From assembly GCA_050251775.1 (NCBI GenBank), contig JBFWMD010000009.1, positions 7,340-71,339 of the forward strand: DNA of 64,000 nucleotides, given 5' to 3'. Under the pieces are notes generated by a model, which was not told the DNA's origin, searched no databases, and saw only the letters and a program-made list of their open reading frames with translations. Source of the stretch: Paucidesulfovibrio sp050251775. GTDB lineage: Bacteria; Desulfobacterota; Desulfovibrionia; Desulfovibrionales; Desulfovibrionaceae. Numbering within the stretch: the first letter of the stretch is position 1; each line of letters starts with the position of its first letter. The translations under genes and the position numbers were made by a program. Of the stretch, positions 23,028-30,802 are shown one piece after another.

Positions 23028-24308
23028 ATGAAGATACTTGTGGTCGGCTCGGGCGGGCGCGAACACGCGCTCTGCTGGAAGCTGCGTCAGAGTCCCCGGG
23101 TCAGCGCGATCTATTGCGCGCCGGGCAACGGCGGAACCGCCGCCGAGGGCCTGAACGTGCCCATCAAGGACGACGACATCCCCGCCCTGATCGCCTTTGC
23201 CAAGGAAAAGAAAATCGACCTCGTGGTGGCCGGTCCGGAGCTGCCCCTGGTGCTCGGCCTGGCCGACGCTCTGACCCGCGAAAACATCCCTTGCTTCGGC
23301 CCCAATGCCTACGCCGCCAATCTGGAAGGCTCCAAGGCCTTTTCCAAGACCGTGATGCATGAATCCGGCGTGCCCACGGCCCCGTTTCGCATCTTCGACG
23401 AATTCGAACTGGCCCGCGACTTTGTGCGCGAAAAGGGCGCGCCCATCGTGATCAAGGCCGACGGCCTGGCCGCAGGCAAGGGCGTGGTCGTGGCCCGCAG
23501 TGTGGACGAGGCCATCGAGGCCCTGGACGAAATGATGAACCGCAAGGTCTTCGGCTCCGCTGGCGACCGCGTGGTGGTCGAGGAAACCCTGCAAGGGGAG
23601 GAAGCCTCGTTCCTGGCTTTCTGCGACGGACTGCACTATGCGGTGCTGCCCTCTTCCCAGGACCACAAGGCCGTGGGCGAAGGGGACACCGGCCCGAACA
23701 CCGGGGGCATGGGCGCGTACAGCCCGGCCCCGATCCTGCCGCGCGAAAAGTTCGAGGAAACCGCCGAACTGGCCATCCGGCCCATTCTCCGGCACATGGC
23801 GGAAAAGGGCCAGCCCTACAAGGGCGTGCTCTATGCCGGACTGATGTACACCGAGAACGGCCCGCAGGTCCTCGAATACAACGTGCGCTTCGGCGATCCG
23901 GAATGCCAGCCACTGCTGATGCGCCTGGACAGCGACCTCCTGGAGATCATGCTCGCCTGCATCGAGGGCCGCCTGCCCGAGGTCTCGGTCAAGGCCCGGC
24001 CCGAATCCGCCCTGGGCGTGGTCATGGCCGCGGCGGGCTACCCCAAAAGCTATCCCAAGGGCATGGAAATCACGGGCATTGCCGAGGCCGAGGCCGAGCC
24101 GGACGTGAAGGTCTTCCAGGCCGGAACCCGCGCCGGAGAGAATGGCCGGATCCTGACCTCCGGAGGCCGCGTGCTCTGCGTCACAGCCCTGGGCGAGGAC
24201 CTGGCCGAGGCCAAAAAGCGCGCCTACCAGGCCGTGGCCAAGATTCGTTTTGATAACTGCCAGTATCGCCGCGACATCGGCGACAAGGGCCTCAATCGGC
24301 TCAAGTAG
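23028..24308 (+). CDS. purD: Phosphoribosylamine-glycine ligase
   Basis: PurD joins glycine and phosphoribosylamine with ATP in purine synthesis. The 426-residue ATP-grasp enzyme shows GSGGREHAL at the start, PIVIKADGLAAGKGV (ATP loop, about 145-159), GDTGPNTGGMGAYSPAP (about 223-239) and EYNVRFGDPECQ. I take the start as ATG 23028, with GGAG six bases upstream; the ATG at 23022 is directly after the ribosome site. It opens a short purD-purE-moaA run (44 bases to purE, three bases to moaA). Confidence 0.97.
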   Translation: MKILVVGSGGREHALCWKLRQSPRVSAIYCAPGNGGTAAEGLNVPIKDDDIPALIAFAKEKKIDLVVAGPELPLVLGLADALTRENIPCFGPNAYAANLEGSKAFSKTVMHESGVPTAPFRIFDEFELARDFVREKGAPIVIKADGLAAGKGVVVARSVDEAIEALDEMMNRKVFGSAGDRVVVEETLQGEEASFLAFCDGLHYAVLPSSQDHKAVGEGDTGPNTGGMGAYSPAPILPREKFEETAELAIRPILRHMAEKGQPYKGVLYAGLMYTENGPQVLEYNVRFGDPECQPLLMRLDSDLLEIMLACIEGRLPEVSVKARPESALGVVMAAAGYPKSYPKGMEITGIAEAEAEPDVKVFQAGTRAGENGRILTSGGRVLCVTALGEDLAEAKKRAYQAVAKIRFDNCQYRRDIGDKGLNRLK

Positions 24309-24352
24309 CTTTTCCCCATTTCGCACCGCAGCGGCGGTCGCAAGGAGAGGAC

Positions 24353-24841
24353 ATGCCCCAAGTCGCCATATTCATGGGCAGCGCATCGGACGAAGAGAAG
24401 ATGCGCCCCTGTGCCGAGGTGCTCGACACCCTTGGCGTAAGCTACCGCTTCACCATCACTTCGGCCCACCGCACCCCGGAGCGCACCGCCCGGCTCGTGG
24501 CCGAGCTGGAGCAGGAAGGCTGTCAGGTCTTCATCTGCGGCGCGGGGTTGGCCGCGCATCTGGCCGGAGCCGTGGCCGCCAAGACCACCCGCCCCGTGCT
24601 GGGCGTGCCGCTGACCGCCTCTCCTCTGGGCGGCATGGACGCGCTTCTGGCCACGGTGCAGATGCCGCCGGGCTTCCCCGTGGGCACGCTGGCCCTGGAC
24701 AAGGTCGGCGCGCGCAACGCCGCCTGGTTCGCTGCCCAGATCCTGGCCCTGCACGACCAGGACCTGCACGCGCGCATCCACGCCAAGCGTCAGGGCTTCA
24801 TCGAGGCCGTGGAGCAGGCCGCCGCCGAGCTGGAAGGCTAG
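24353..24841 (+). CDS. purE: N5-carboxyaminoimidazole ribonucleotide mutase
   Basis: PurE converts N5-CAIR to CAIR in purine synthesis. The 162-residue length is normal. Key features: MGSASDEEKM near the start, SAHRTPE at about 42-48 (the catalytic histidine lies in this motif), AAHLAGAVAAKTT and the SPLGG-DALLATVQMP region. The motifs fit the class I bacterial type, which needs PurK to make N5-CAIR; no purK is seen here. GGAGAGG lies just before the ATG. It overlaps functionally with purD upstream; moaA begins three bases after its stop. Confidence 0.95.
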   Translation: MPQVAIFMGSASDEEKMRPCAEVLDTLGVSYRFTITSAHRTPERTARLVAELEQEGCQVFICGAGLAAHLAGAVAAKTTRPVLGVPLTASPLGGMDALLATVQMPPGFPVGTLALDKVGARNAAWFAAQILALHDQDLHARIHAKRQGFIEAVEQAAAELEG

Positions 24842-24844
24842 CCC

Positions 24845-25837
24845 GTGCTCGCGGACCGGCGAGGACGCCGCATCAGCTATCTGCGCATTTCGGTCACCGA
24901 CCGTTGCAACCTGCGCTGCCGCTACTGCACGGGTGGGATCAAGCAATTCATCCGCCACGACGACATCCTGCGCTACGAGGAGCTCCACGGCATCATCGAC
25001 ACCGCCTTTGACCTGGGCGTGTCCAAGGTCCGGCTCACTGGCGGCGAGCCGTTCATGCGCCTGGGCTTTCCGGATTTCGTGCGCACGATCCTGGAACGCC
25101 ATCCGGGCATGGACCTGCGCGTGACCACCAACGCCACCCTGCTGGGTCCCCACCTGGAGAACCTGCGCAAGGCCGGACTCCGGCGGTTGAACATCTCCCT
25201 GGACACCCTGCACCCCAAGCGCTTTGCCGAAATCACGGGCAAGGACGCCTTTGCCGAGGTCTACGGCGCGATCATGCGCGCCCTGGACCTGGGCTACCAG
25301 GTCAAGATCAACGCCGTGGGTCTCAAGGGCATCAATGACGACGAACTGCCCGCCTTTCTCGCGCTGGCCGGGGAATATCCCATTGACGTTCGCTACATCG
25401 AATTCATGCCCATGGGCGGCTGCGGTCGCTGGGGACCGGACGCGGTCTGGCCGTCGGAAGTTATCCTGGAGCGTGCCCGGCGGATCGTTGGCCTGGAAGA
25501 AGTGCGCGACGCGGACCCCACGCGCGGCCCGGCCCGTGTCTATGCGATCCAGGGCGGCAAGGGCCGGCTCGGACTGATCTCGCCCCTGTCCGGGCACATC
25601 TGCGCTGTTTGCAACCGGCTGCGCCTGACATCGGACGGACGTTTGCGCACCTGTCTCTTCTCGGACAAAGAGTACCGGCTGCGACCGATCCTGCGCCATC
25701 CCCGTCTGGGCCTGCCCTACGCGGCGGAAGTCATGCGGCTGGCGACGCTGGACAAGCCCCTGGGCGAAGAACTGCTGCGCGCCCGGCGCGAGACGGAACT
25801 GGTCTGCTCCAAGGGCATGCTTTCCATCGGCGGATGA
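24845..25837 (+). CDS. moaA: GTP 3',8-cyclase MoaA
   Basis: MoaA is a radical SAM enzyme that, with MoaC, turns GTP into cyclic pyranopterin monophosphate for molybdenum cofactor. The 330-residue product starts with GTG three bases after purE. The SAM cluster cysteines are C21, C25 and C28 (CNLRCRYC); the second [4Fe-4S] cluster is C253, C256 and C270; and it ends with the GG dipeptide needed for the GTP-side activity. RLTGGEP is the SAM-binding segment. Placement in a purine run is unusual but simple. Confidence 0.97.
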   Translation: MLADRRGRRISYLRISVTDRCNLRCRYCTGGIKQFIRHDDILRYEELHGIIDTAFDLGVSKVRLTGGEPFMRLGFPDFVRTILERHPGMDLRVTTNATLLGPHLENLRKAGLRRLNISLDTLHPKRFAEITGKDAFAEVYGAIMRALDLGYQVKINAVGLKGINDDELPAFLALAGEYPIDVRYIEFMPMGGCGRWGPDAVWPSEVILERARRIVGLEEVRDADPTRGPARVYAIQGGKGRLGLISPLSGHICAVCNRLRLTSDGRLRTCLFSDKEYRLRPILRHPRLGLPYAAEVMRLATLDKPLGEELLRARRETELVCSKGMLSIGG

Positions 25838-26246
25838 TCCCGCCGTGTATCCCTGCGCTACTGACCGAATTTTGTCTCCCTGATTTCACCTGAGTCCCGG
25901 GCCACATTCCATGAAGGCAGCGGTCCGGGCCTTGAAATACGTCCCTGTTCCGCTTCCGGTTCACCCGTCATATATCTTCACATACAGCGATCATTCAACA
26001 ACGCGAACACTGGTGCAATATTGGCGAATTCCATTTTGCACACCCTTTTCTTTTCCTGTCGTGCCAGCACAGCGCGTACTCATTTTTTGGTCATTCCCTG
26101 CTTGTCATCCTGTTTGTTTTTGATTTTCCCATGCTCGGCCGGCATTATTTTCCATTATGTAATGTAAGATTTTATTTGACCACACTGAACTCTGTACGTT
26201 ATTAGCTCTACAGCATTGTTTTCCTAAATTGCATTAAGGAGGCAAC
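25838..26246. other. AT-rich intergenic region upstream of mucR-like gene
   Basis: No gene seen. The base composition turns markedly AT-rich from about 25960, unlike the flanks. It holds an inverted repeat GTGCAA (26013-26018)-N17-TTGCAC (26036-26041) and a promoter-like pair near 26176. Because MucR/Ros regulators bind AT-rich sites and repress themselves in other bacteria, autoregulation here is a reasonable inference. Confidence 0.5.
26176..26204 (+). promoter_or_regulatory. Candidate sigma-70 promoter of the mucR-like gene
   Basis: TTGACC at 26176-26181, a 17-base spacer, then TTATTA at 26199-26204. It would start transcription about 35-40 bases before the ATG at 26247, and lies in the AT-rich patch. 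Consensus match is moderate. Confidence 0.5.
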
Positions 26247-26642
26247 ATGGAAGATCATCTGAAAGAAGCACTGGAGATCGTCCGCGCCCAGGCAAGCGTT
26301 CGTACCATGACCGAGGAAGAAATCACCTCCATGGTCCAGAATCTTGCCTCCGGCATCCGTTCCATCATGGACGGAGGCGTCATTGCCAGCGCGGAACCGC
26401 AGGACGCCCCGGTGGACCCCAAGAAGGCCATCCGGGAAAAAAGCATCATCTGCCTCGAATCCGGCAAGGCGTTCAAGGTGCTGACCAAGCGTCATCTGGC
26501 CAAGTTCGGGCTGACCCCGGACGAGTATCGCGAGAAGTGGGGCTATCCCAAGAAGACGCCGCTGGTTTGCAAGGGGCTGCAGCGTGAGCGTCGCAAGAAG
26601 ATGAAGGAAATGAAGCTCTGGGAACGCCGGACCAAGAAGTAG
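26247..26642 (+). CDS. MucR/Ros family transcriptional regulator
   Basis: A 131-residue regulator. The C-terminal Ros/MucR domain spans about 55-131, with IICLESGKAFKVLTKRH and the strongly conserved LTPDEYREKWGYPKKTPLVC. Ros has a zinc finger with two cysteines and two histidines; here only C69 and H83 stand at those positions, with S72 and F87 in place of the other two. It ends in a lysine/arginine-rich tail. TAAGGAGG lies seven bases before the ATG. A strong terminator follows. It may act as an H-NS-like AT-binding repressor. Confidence 0.9.
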   Translation: MEDHLKEALEIVRAQASVRTMTEEEITSMVQNLASGIRSIMDGGVIASAEPQDAPVDPKKAIREKSIICLESGKAFKVLTKRHLAKFGLTPDEYREKWGYPKKTPLVCKGLQRERRKKMKEMKLWERRTKK

Positions 26643-26693
26643 TGTTCCTTCCTGCCCGTTGGCAGGTGTGGTCCCCCAACGAGCAGGAGTGCG

Positions 26694-26723
26694 GGGCGGA
26701 GCGGTTACCGCTCCGCCCTTTTT
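26694..26723 (+). terminator. Rho-independent terminator of the mucR-like gene
   Basis: A perfect 11-bp G+C-rich stem (26694-26704 with 26708-26718) and a three-base loop are followed by five T residues (26719-26723), about 50 bases after the stop. Confidence 0.9.
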
Positions 26724-26729
26724 CTTGTG

Positions 26730-26915
26730 CTAGCGGATGATCTCCACGGCCACCTTGACGTGGTCGCGACGGGCCGCGAGCATGCGCCATTCCCGGCGGC
26801 AGCAGTTGGCGTAGTGGTACAGGGCCTCGAATTCCTCAAAGCGCACCGTGCCCTTGAACTCGTCAAAGAGGATCACCGTACCGGGCCGGATAAACCGGTC
26901 CATGTTCATGAGCAA
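26730..26915 (-). pseudogene. C-terminal remnant of a SAM-dependent methyltransferase
   Basis: About 57 residues (from MDRFIRPGTVILFDEFKG to HVKVAVEIIR) look like the last strand-helix block of TylF-type class I methyltransferases, where a PGxxIxFDEF strand is followed by a terminal strand. There is no room for the SAM-binding part. The fragment begins immediately after the T run of the ald terminator and has no ribosome site. I read it as the remains of a deleted gene; a tiny live gene is much less likely. Confidence 0.5.
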
Positions 26916-26950
26916 AAAAAAAGCGGCCCGCTGGCAATTCAGCGGGCCGC
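26914..26950 (-). terminator. Rho-independent terminator of ald
   Basis: A perfect 10-bp stem (26923-26932 with 26941-26950) with an eight-base loop is followed on the minus strand by nine T residues (26914-26922). It lies about 35 bases after the ald stop. Confidence 0.93.
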
Positions 26951-26983
26951 AGCCGAGGGGTAGGCTGTACAGGTTTCCGTCCC

Positions 26984-28090
26984 TTAAGCCAATGCCTGTT
27001 CCGGCGTCAAACTGTCCAGGCCGAGGGCTTCGCCAACAGCGGGACAGGTCAACTGCTTCTTGAACGTATTCAGGCCGAGAGCCAGACCGGGGTCGTCGCG
27101 CAGGGCGTCGAGGCCCTTGGCCGCAAGCCGCATGGCGTACGGCAGGGTCTGGTTCACAAGGGCGAAGGTCGAGGTGCGGGGAACCGCGCCCGGCATATTC
27201 GCTACGCCATAGTGGACCACACCGTCAACCACGAAGGTGGGGTTGTTGTGGGTGGTGGGGTGGCTCGTCTCCACGCAGCCACCCTGGTCCACGGCCACAT
27301 CCACGATGACCGAGCCTTCCTTCATGGTCGCGAGCATGTCGCGGGTCACCAGGTGCGGGGTCTTGGCGCCCGGGATGAGCACCGCGCCCACGACCAGATC
27401 CGCCTGCTTCACGGCCTCGCGGATATTGGGCTCGGTGGAGCTCATGGTCACCACGCGGCCCTTGTAGATGTCGTCGATGTACTGCAAGCGGGCATGGCTG
27501 ACATCCATGACCGTGACACGCGCGCCCATGCCCACGGCAATGCGGGCGGCATTGGCCCCGACCACGCCCGCGCCGAGCACGAGGACCATGCCGGGGTTCA
27601 CGCCGGGCACGCCGCCGAGCAACACGCCGCGACCGCCCTGGGCCTTTTCCAGGAAATGCGCGCCCACCTGGGTGGCCATGCGGCCGGCCACTTCACTCAT
27701 GGGGGTCAGCAGGGGCAGGGAGCCGTCGCGGCCTTTGACCGTCTCATAGGCCACGCCCGTGGTTCCGGAGGAGACCAGCGCCTCGGTCAGTTCCGGGTCG
27801 GCGGCGAGATGCAGATAGGTGAAAAGCAGCAGGCCGTCGCGCAGGTAACCGTATTCGGATTTCACCGGCTCCTTGACCTTGATGACCATTTCCGCGCCCC
27901 AGGCTTCGGCGGCGGAGACCATTTTGGCTCCGGCGGCCACGTATTCCTCGTCGCTGCAACCGCTTCCGAGGCCCGCGCCCGCTTCCACCAGCACGGTATT
28001 GCCCTGGCGGACCAGGGAACCCACCGCGCCGGGGGTCATGGCAACGCGGTCTTCCATCGTTTTGATTTCTTTGGGAATGCCGATAATCAT
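26984..28090 (-). CDS. ald: Alanine dehydrogenase
   Basis: Alanine dehydrogenase interconverts alanine and pyruvate plus ammonia with NAD. The 368-residue length fits. Family marks: IGIPKEIKTMEDRVAMTPG at the start, the catalytic region EPVKSEYGYLRDGLLLFTYLHLA with K74-like and H95-like positions, the Rossmann loop LGAGVVGANAARIAVGMGA, and HYGVANMPGAVPRTSTFAL. The start at 28090 overlaps the lrp-type stop by four bases (ATGA), so the two are translationally coupled. AGGAG lies seven bases upstream. Confidence 0.97.
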   Translation of the reverse strand: MIIGIPKEIKTMEDRVAMTPGAVGSLVRQGNTVLVEAGAGLGSGCSDEEYVAAGAKMVSAAEAWGAEMVIKVKEPVKSEYGYLRDGLLLFTYLHLAADPELTEALVSSGTTGVAYETVKGRDGSLPLLTPMSEVAGRMATQVGAHFLEKAQGGRGVLLGGVPGVNPGMVLVLGAGVVGANAARIAVGMGARVTVMDVSHARLQYIDDIYKGRVVTMSSTEPNIREAVKQADLVVGAVLIPGAKTPHLVTRDMLATMKEGSVIVDVAVDQGGCVETSHPTTHNNPTFVVDGVVHYGVANMPGAVPRTSTFALVNQTLPYAMRLAAKGLDALRDDPGLALGLNTFKKQLTCPAVGEALGLDSLTPEQALA

Positions 28091-28611
28091 CCTTCGCTCC
28101 TTTCTTCTTGTGCCGCCGCGGGCCTGCTGTTTCCGGCAAAGAGTTGCCGGAATTTTTTGGGCAGATAGGTCCATTTACGGCGCGCCTTCATGATCACAAA
28201 CGATTCGCTTGAGGCGATGCCACCCACGCGGGAGAGGTCTTCATCCAAAAAACGATAGAGGTCGCCGATTTCCTCGGTGAGGATCACCTCCACGATGATA
28301 TCGTAGCGCCCTGTAACCACGGCGGTCCAGCTGACACCGTCCAGCGCCGCGATCTGGTCCAGTTTTTCGCCGAGCTGGGAGTGGCTTTGCAGAGTCACCC
28401 CCACCAGGGCCACGGTCATGCCGCCCATGCGGTAGGGGTCCACGACCCCGACCACGCGCATCATGCCCGAGGAGAGCAGCCCGCGCAGGCGGGAGCGCAC
28501 TGTGGGGGCGGTGATGCCGAGTCGTTCGGCCGCCTGTCCGGCGGGCATCTGCCCATCGTCGGACAGGGCCGCCACGATCTTCATGTCCAGCTGATCCGGG
28601 GCCTTTTTCAT
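28087..28611 (-). CDS. Lrp/AsnC family regulator
   Basis: A 174-residue leucine-responsive-type regulator. The N-terminal HTH (about 6-60; DQLDMKIVAALSDDGQMP, then ERLGITAPTVRSRLRGLLSSGMM) and the ligand-binding RAM domain (about 65-145; MTVALVGVTLQ) are typical. About 30 extra C-terminal residues are unassigned. It is transcribed into ald with a four-base overlap, so it most likely controls that gene in response to alanine. The start at 28611 is preceded by AGGAG; the slightly longer frame adds only five residues. Confidence 0.93.
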   Translation of the reverse strand: MKKAPDQLDMKIVAALSDDGQMPAGQAAERLGITAPTVRSRLRGLLSSGMMRVVGVVDPYRMGGMTVALVGVTLQSHSQLGEKLDQIAALDGVSWTAVVTGRYDIIVEVILTEEIGDLYRFLDEDLSRVGGIASSESFVIMKARRKWTYLPKKFRQLFAGNSRPAAAQEERSEG

Positions 28612-28750
28612 CCTTGCTCCTGACAAGCTTTGCTAATCGAAAATTGCTGATCTCTTTTCTATCTATTCAGAAAAAGCTGGTCAATATTTTTTTCGTTTAG
28701 AGGCTAAAATCACGTTTACGTAAATCGCTGCCAGTCGGTTGCGGCCAGGC

Positions 28751-28785
28751 AAAAAAAAGGCCCGGACCCCACTGGTCCGGGCCTT
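28751..28785 (-). terminator. Rho-independent terminator of the rhodanese lipoprotein gene
   Basis: A perfect 12-bp stem (28757-28768 with 28774-28785) and a five-base loop are followed on the minus strand by a T run (28751-28756 and into the stem base). It lies about 27 bases after the stop. Confidence 0.9.
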
Positions 28786-28811
28786 GAAAGGCCAGTAAAG
28801 CCGGTTCGGAG

Positions 28812-29339
28812 CTATTCCGCTCCTTCCGTGGCGTACCCAGCGCCCTTCCAGGCAAAAATGCCACCGGGGTAACGCTTGACGTTTTTGTAACCCATCTTCA
28901 CGGCCCAGGCAGCGCCGTTGTGGCTGCGGGTGCATTTCACAAAGCCGCAATAGACCACAATGAGCTTGTCCTTGTCCGGTCCGAGCAGGGCTTCGTAGTC
29001 CGCCTGCGTCTTGCCGCCGGTCTCCTCGGCGTTCCATTCGTTCATGTCCGGAATGGGGAACAGGAACTGCACCGCGCCGGGCACGTGGGATTTCTTGTAG
29101 CTGTCCTCAAAGGGCATGGTATCCACCACGAGCATGTCTTCGCCCTTGTCCATCAAAGCCTTGAGTTCCTCGGTGCTGATCAGGTCGTAGCCGCCGCGTT
29201 GGACTTCGCGCACCAGCTTGACGGCTTCGGTTTCCTTTTCCACTTCCTGTTTGAACTTGTCCGCACCGCCGCAACCGGCCAGCGCCAATCCGAGCAGCAC
29301 CACGACCGACAGGGCTGCCGCAAACATGACCTTACGCAT
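28812..29339 (-). CDS. Rhodanese-domain lipoprotein
   Basis: A 175-residue secreted lipoprotein: a hydrophobic signal ends in the lipobox LALAGC, with C23 as the lipidated residue. The rest is a rhodanese domain (about 50-170): DLISTEELKALMDKGEDMLVVD, HVPGAVQF and the active-site loop VVYCGFVKCTRS with C131; a second cysteine, C136, is within the loop and could form a disulfide or persulfide relay. It follows the MauE-type gene with an eight-base overlap, so the two probably work together in periplasmic sulfur or thiol transfer. GGAGGGAG precedes the start. Confidence 0.92.
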   Translation of the reverse strand: MRKVMFAAALSVVVLLGLALAGCGGADKFKQEVEKETEAVKLVREVQRGGYDLISTEELKALMDKGEDMLVVDTMPFEDSYKKSHVPGAVQFLFPIPDMNEWNAEETGGKTQADYEALLGPDKDKLIVVYCGFVKCTRSHNGAAWAVKMGYKNVKRYPGGIFAWKGAGYATEGAE

Positions 29340-29856
29340 CCGTTCTCCCTCCAGGAATCGGTTCCGCCCCTGATCGCAACAGGGGCAACGGGCGCGGGCC
29401 TCGACCCGTCGCCTTCCTCCATACATATATATAGCCGCACACAAGCAAGAGCAGGCAGTCGCGCAGCAGCGCGCTCCAAAGTCCGTGGTAGGCTTCGCCC
29501 TCGGGGTCGCCCGGCCCGTAGCAGCCGCAGTCCACATCCAGGCCGAGCCGGATGCCGTGCCCCAGCACAAGAATGAACAGCAGCAGCAGCCCGACGTAGA
29601 GTGACAGCGCGCCCCGATAGTTCAAAAGCAATCCCAGGGCCGCCAGCACTTCCAGCGCGGGCAGGGCCACGGCCAGCGGCAGCAGCGCCGCTTGCGGAGC
29701 CAGGCCGTAACCGCCGATGACTCTGGCGAACCCTTCGGGATCACCAAGCTTGCCTACCGCAGCGTACAAAAACACACCGGCAAGGCAGACACGCACCCCA
29801 ATCTCCAGCCAGGGGTGCAGATGCGCGCCCATGATCAGGCTATTTCTCATCCTCAC
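29332..29856 (-). CDS. MauE/DoxX-type redox membrane protein
   Basis: A 174-residue inner-membrane protein with four helices (about 18-36, 58-80, 82-105, 130-148). Its second half contains the DCGCYGPGD motif, a cysteine pair in a periplasmic or cytoplasmic loop that marks MauE and related DoxX-type thiol proteins, which support disulfide or redox handling of partner proteins. It overlaps the following lipoprotein gene. The start codon is uncertain: GTG at 29856, ATG at 29850, and ATG at 29832 are all possible, and no clean ribosome site decides. Confidence 0.82.
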   Translation of the reverse strand: MRMRNSLIMGAHLHPWLEIGVRVCLAGVFLYAAVGKLGDPEGFARVIGGYGLAPQAALLPLAVALPALEVLAALGLLLNYRGALSLYVGLLLLFILVLGHGIRLGLDVDCGCYGPGDPEGEAYHGLWSALLRDCLLLLVCGYIYVWRKATGRGPRPLPLLRSGAEPIPGGRTDA

Positions 29857-30013
29857 TTTCTACGCCGCCGCGCGGCAGCCGACAAATCGCTTGTTCCGAT
29901 ATTCGGCGGCCTGCCGCATAGCTCATGACTATGTATGAAACCGCTCCCCTTGTATCCAGGTGCGGATTCGGTTACGACGGTTGCAGTATCCCAACGACCC
30001 GAGCGGAGCGCGC

Positions 30014-30691
30014 GTGACCACCAAGAAACTCCTTTCCGTGGCGGAAATTTCCCGGCAGCTCGATGTGCCGGAATCCACCGTGCATTACTGGAAGAACCGC
30101 TTCGCCCAGTACCTGCCGAGCGTGGGCCAGAACCGTCAGAAACGCTTCAAGCCCGAGGCCGTGGAGGTCTTTGCGGTCATCGCCCGAATGCTCAAGGAAG
30201 GGCACACGGCCAAGGATGTCATGGACCATCTCGCCGCCACCTGCGCCATCACTCCCCAGGCGGCGGAATTTTCCGGTCAGGCGGATCAGATGCCCCTGGC
30301 CCAGGTTCCGGCGCTGAACGCCCTTGGCCCGGACCAGTTCATGCAAATCGCCCAGGCTGTGGGCCTGGAGATCGGCCGCTCTCTGAGCGAAGTGCTGCGC
30401 ACGCTGCCCCTGGGACAGGGCTCGGGCCAGGCGGCTGGTGACGACGACCCGGGCAATGGCCGCCACGACCCCAATCAGACCGAGGAAGACATGCTCATGG
30501 TCCGCACCGAGCTGGACCGCACCTGCGCCCTGGTCGAGGGCCAGCACGAGGAGTTGAGCGAATTGCGCCAGGAGAACGCGGTTCTGCGCCAGAAGCTGGA
30601 GGTCATGGAGGGCGAGCTGGTCCGCCTGCGCAAGGACAGACGCGAGCTGGAGAAGTATCTTCTTGACAAGATACGGAAAGTGACTACCTGA
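30014..30691 (+). CDS. MerR-like regulator with C-terminal coiled coil
   Basis: A 225-residue protein. The N-terminal winged HTH (residues 3-70; LLSVAEISRQLDVPESTVHYW, then KRFKPEAVEVFAVIARMLKEG) is MerR-like. The middle is low-complexity and hydrophobic-poor. The last 70 residues are a heptad-like coiled coil (ELRQENAVLRQKLEVMEGEL and on), so it should dimerise or oligomerise. No metal- or drug-binding C-terminal domain of classic MerR proteins is present. I choose the GTG at 30014, with GGAG seven bases upstream. Function unknown. The htpG gene follows after about 110 bases. Confidence 0.78.
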   Translation: MTTKKLLSVAEISRQLDVPESTVHYWKNRFAQYLPSVGQNRQKRFKPEAVEVFAVIARMLKEGHTAKDVMDHLAATCAITPQAAEFSGQADQMPLAQVPALNALGPDQFMQIAQAVGLEIGRSLSEVLRTLPLGQGSGQAAGDDDPGNGRHDPNQTEEDMLMVRTELDRTCALVEGQHEELSELRQENAVLRQKLEVMEGELVRLRKDRRELEKYLLDKIRKVTT

Positions 30692-30802
30692 CCCGCAGCC
30701 GCGGGTTTCCCTCTTTTCTCGTCCGCTGGGTCGCCCCGGCCCCCCACCATACCACTTCCGCGCCCGGCCCACCGGAGCGCCGATCAGCAAGGAGGCACGA
30801 CA

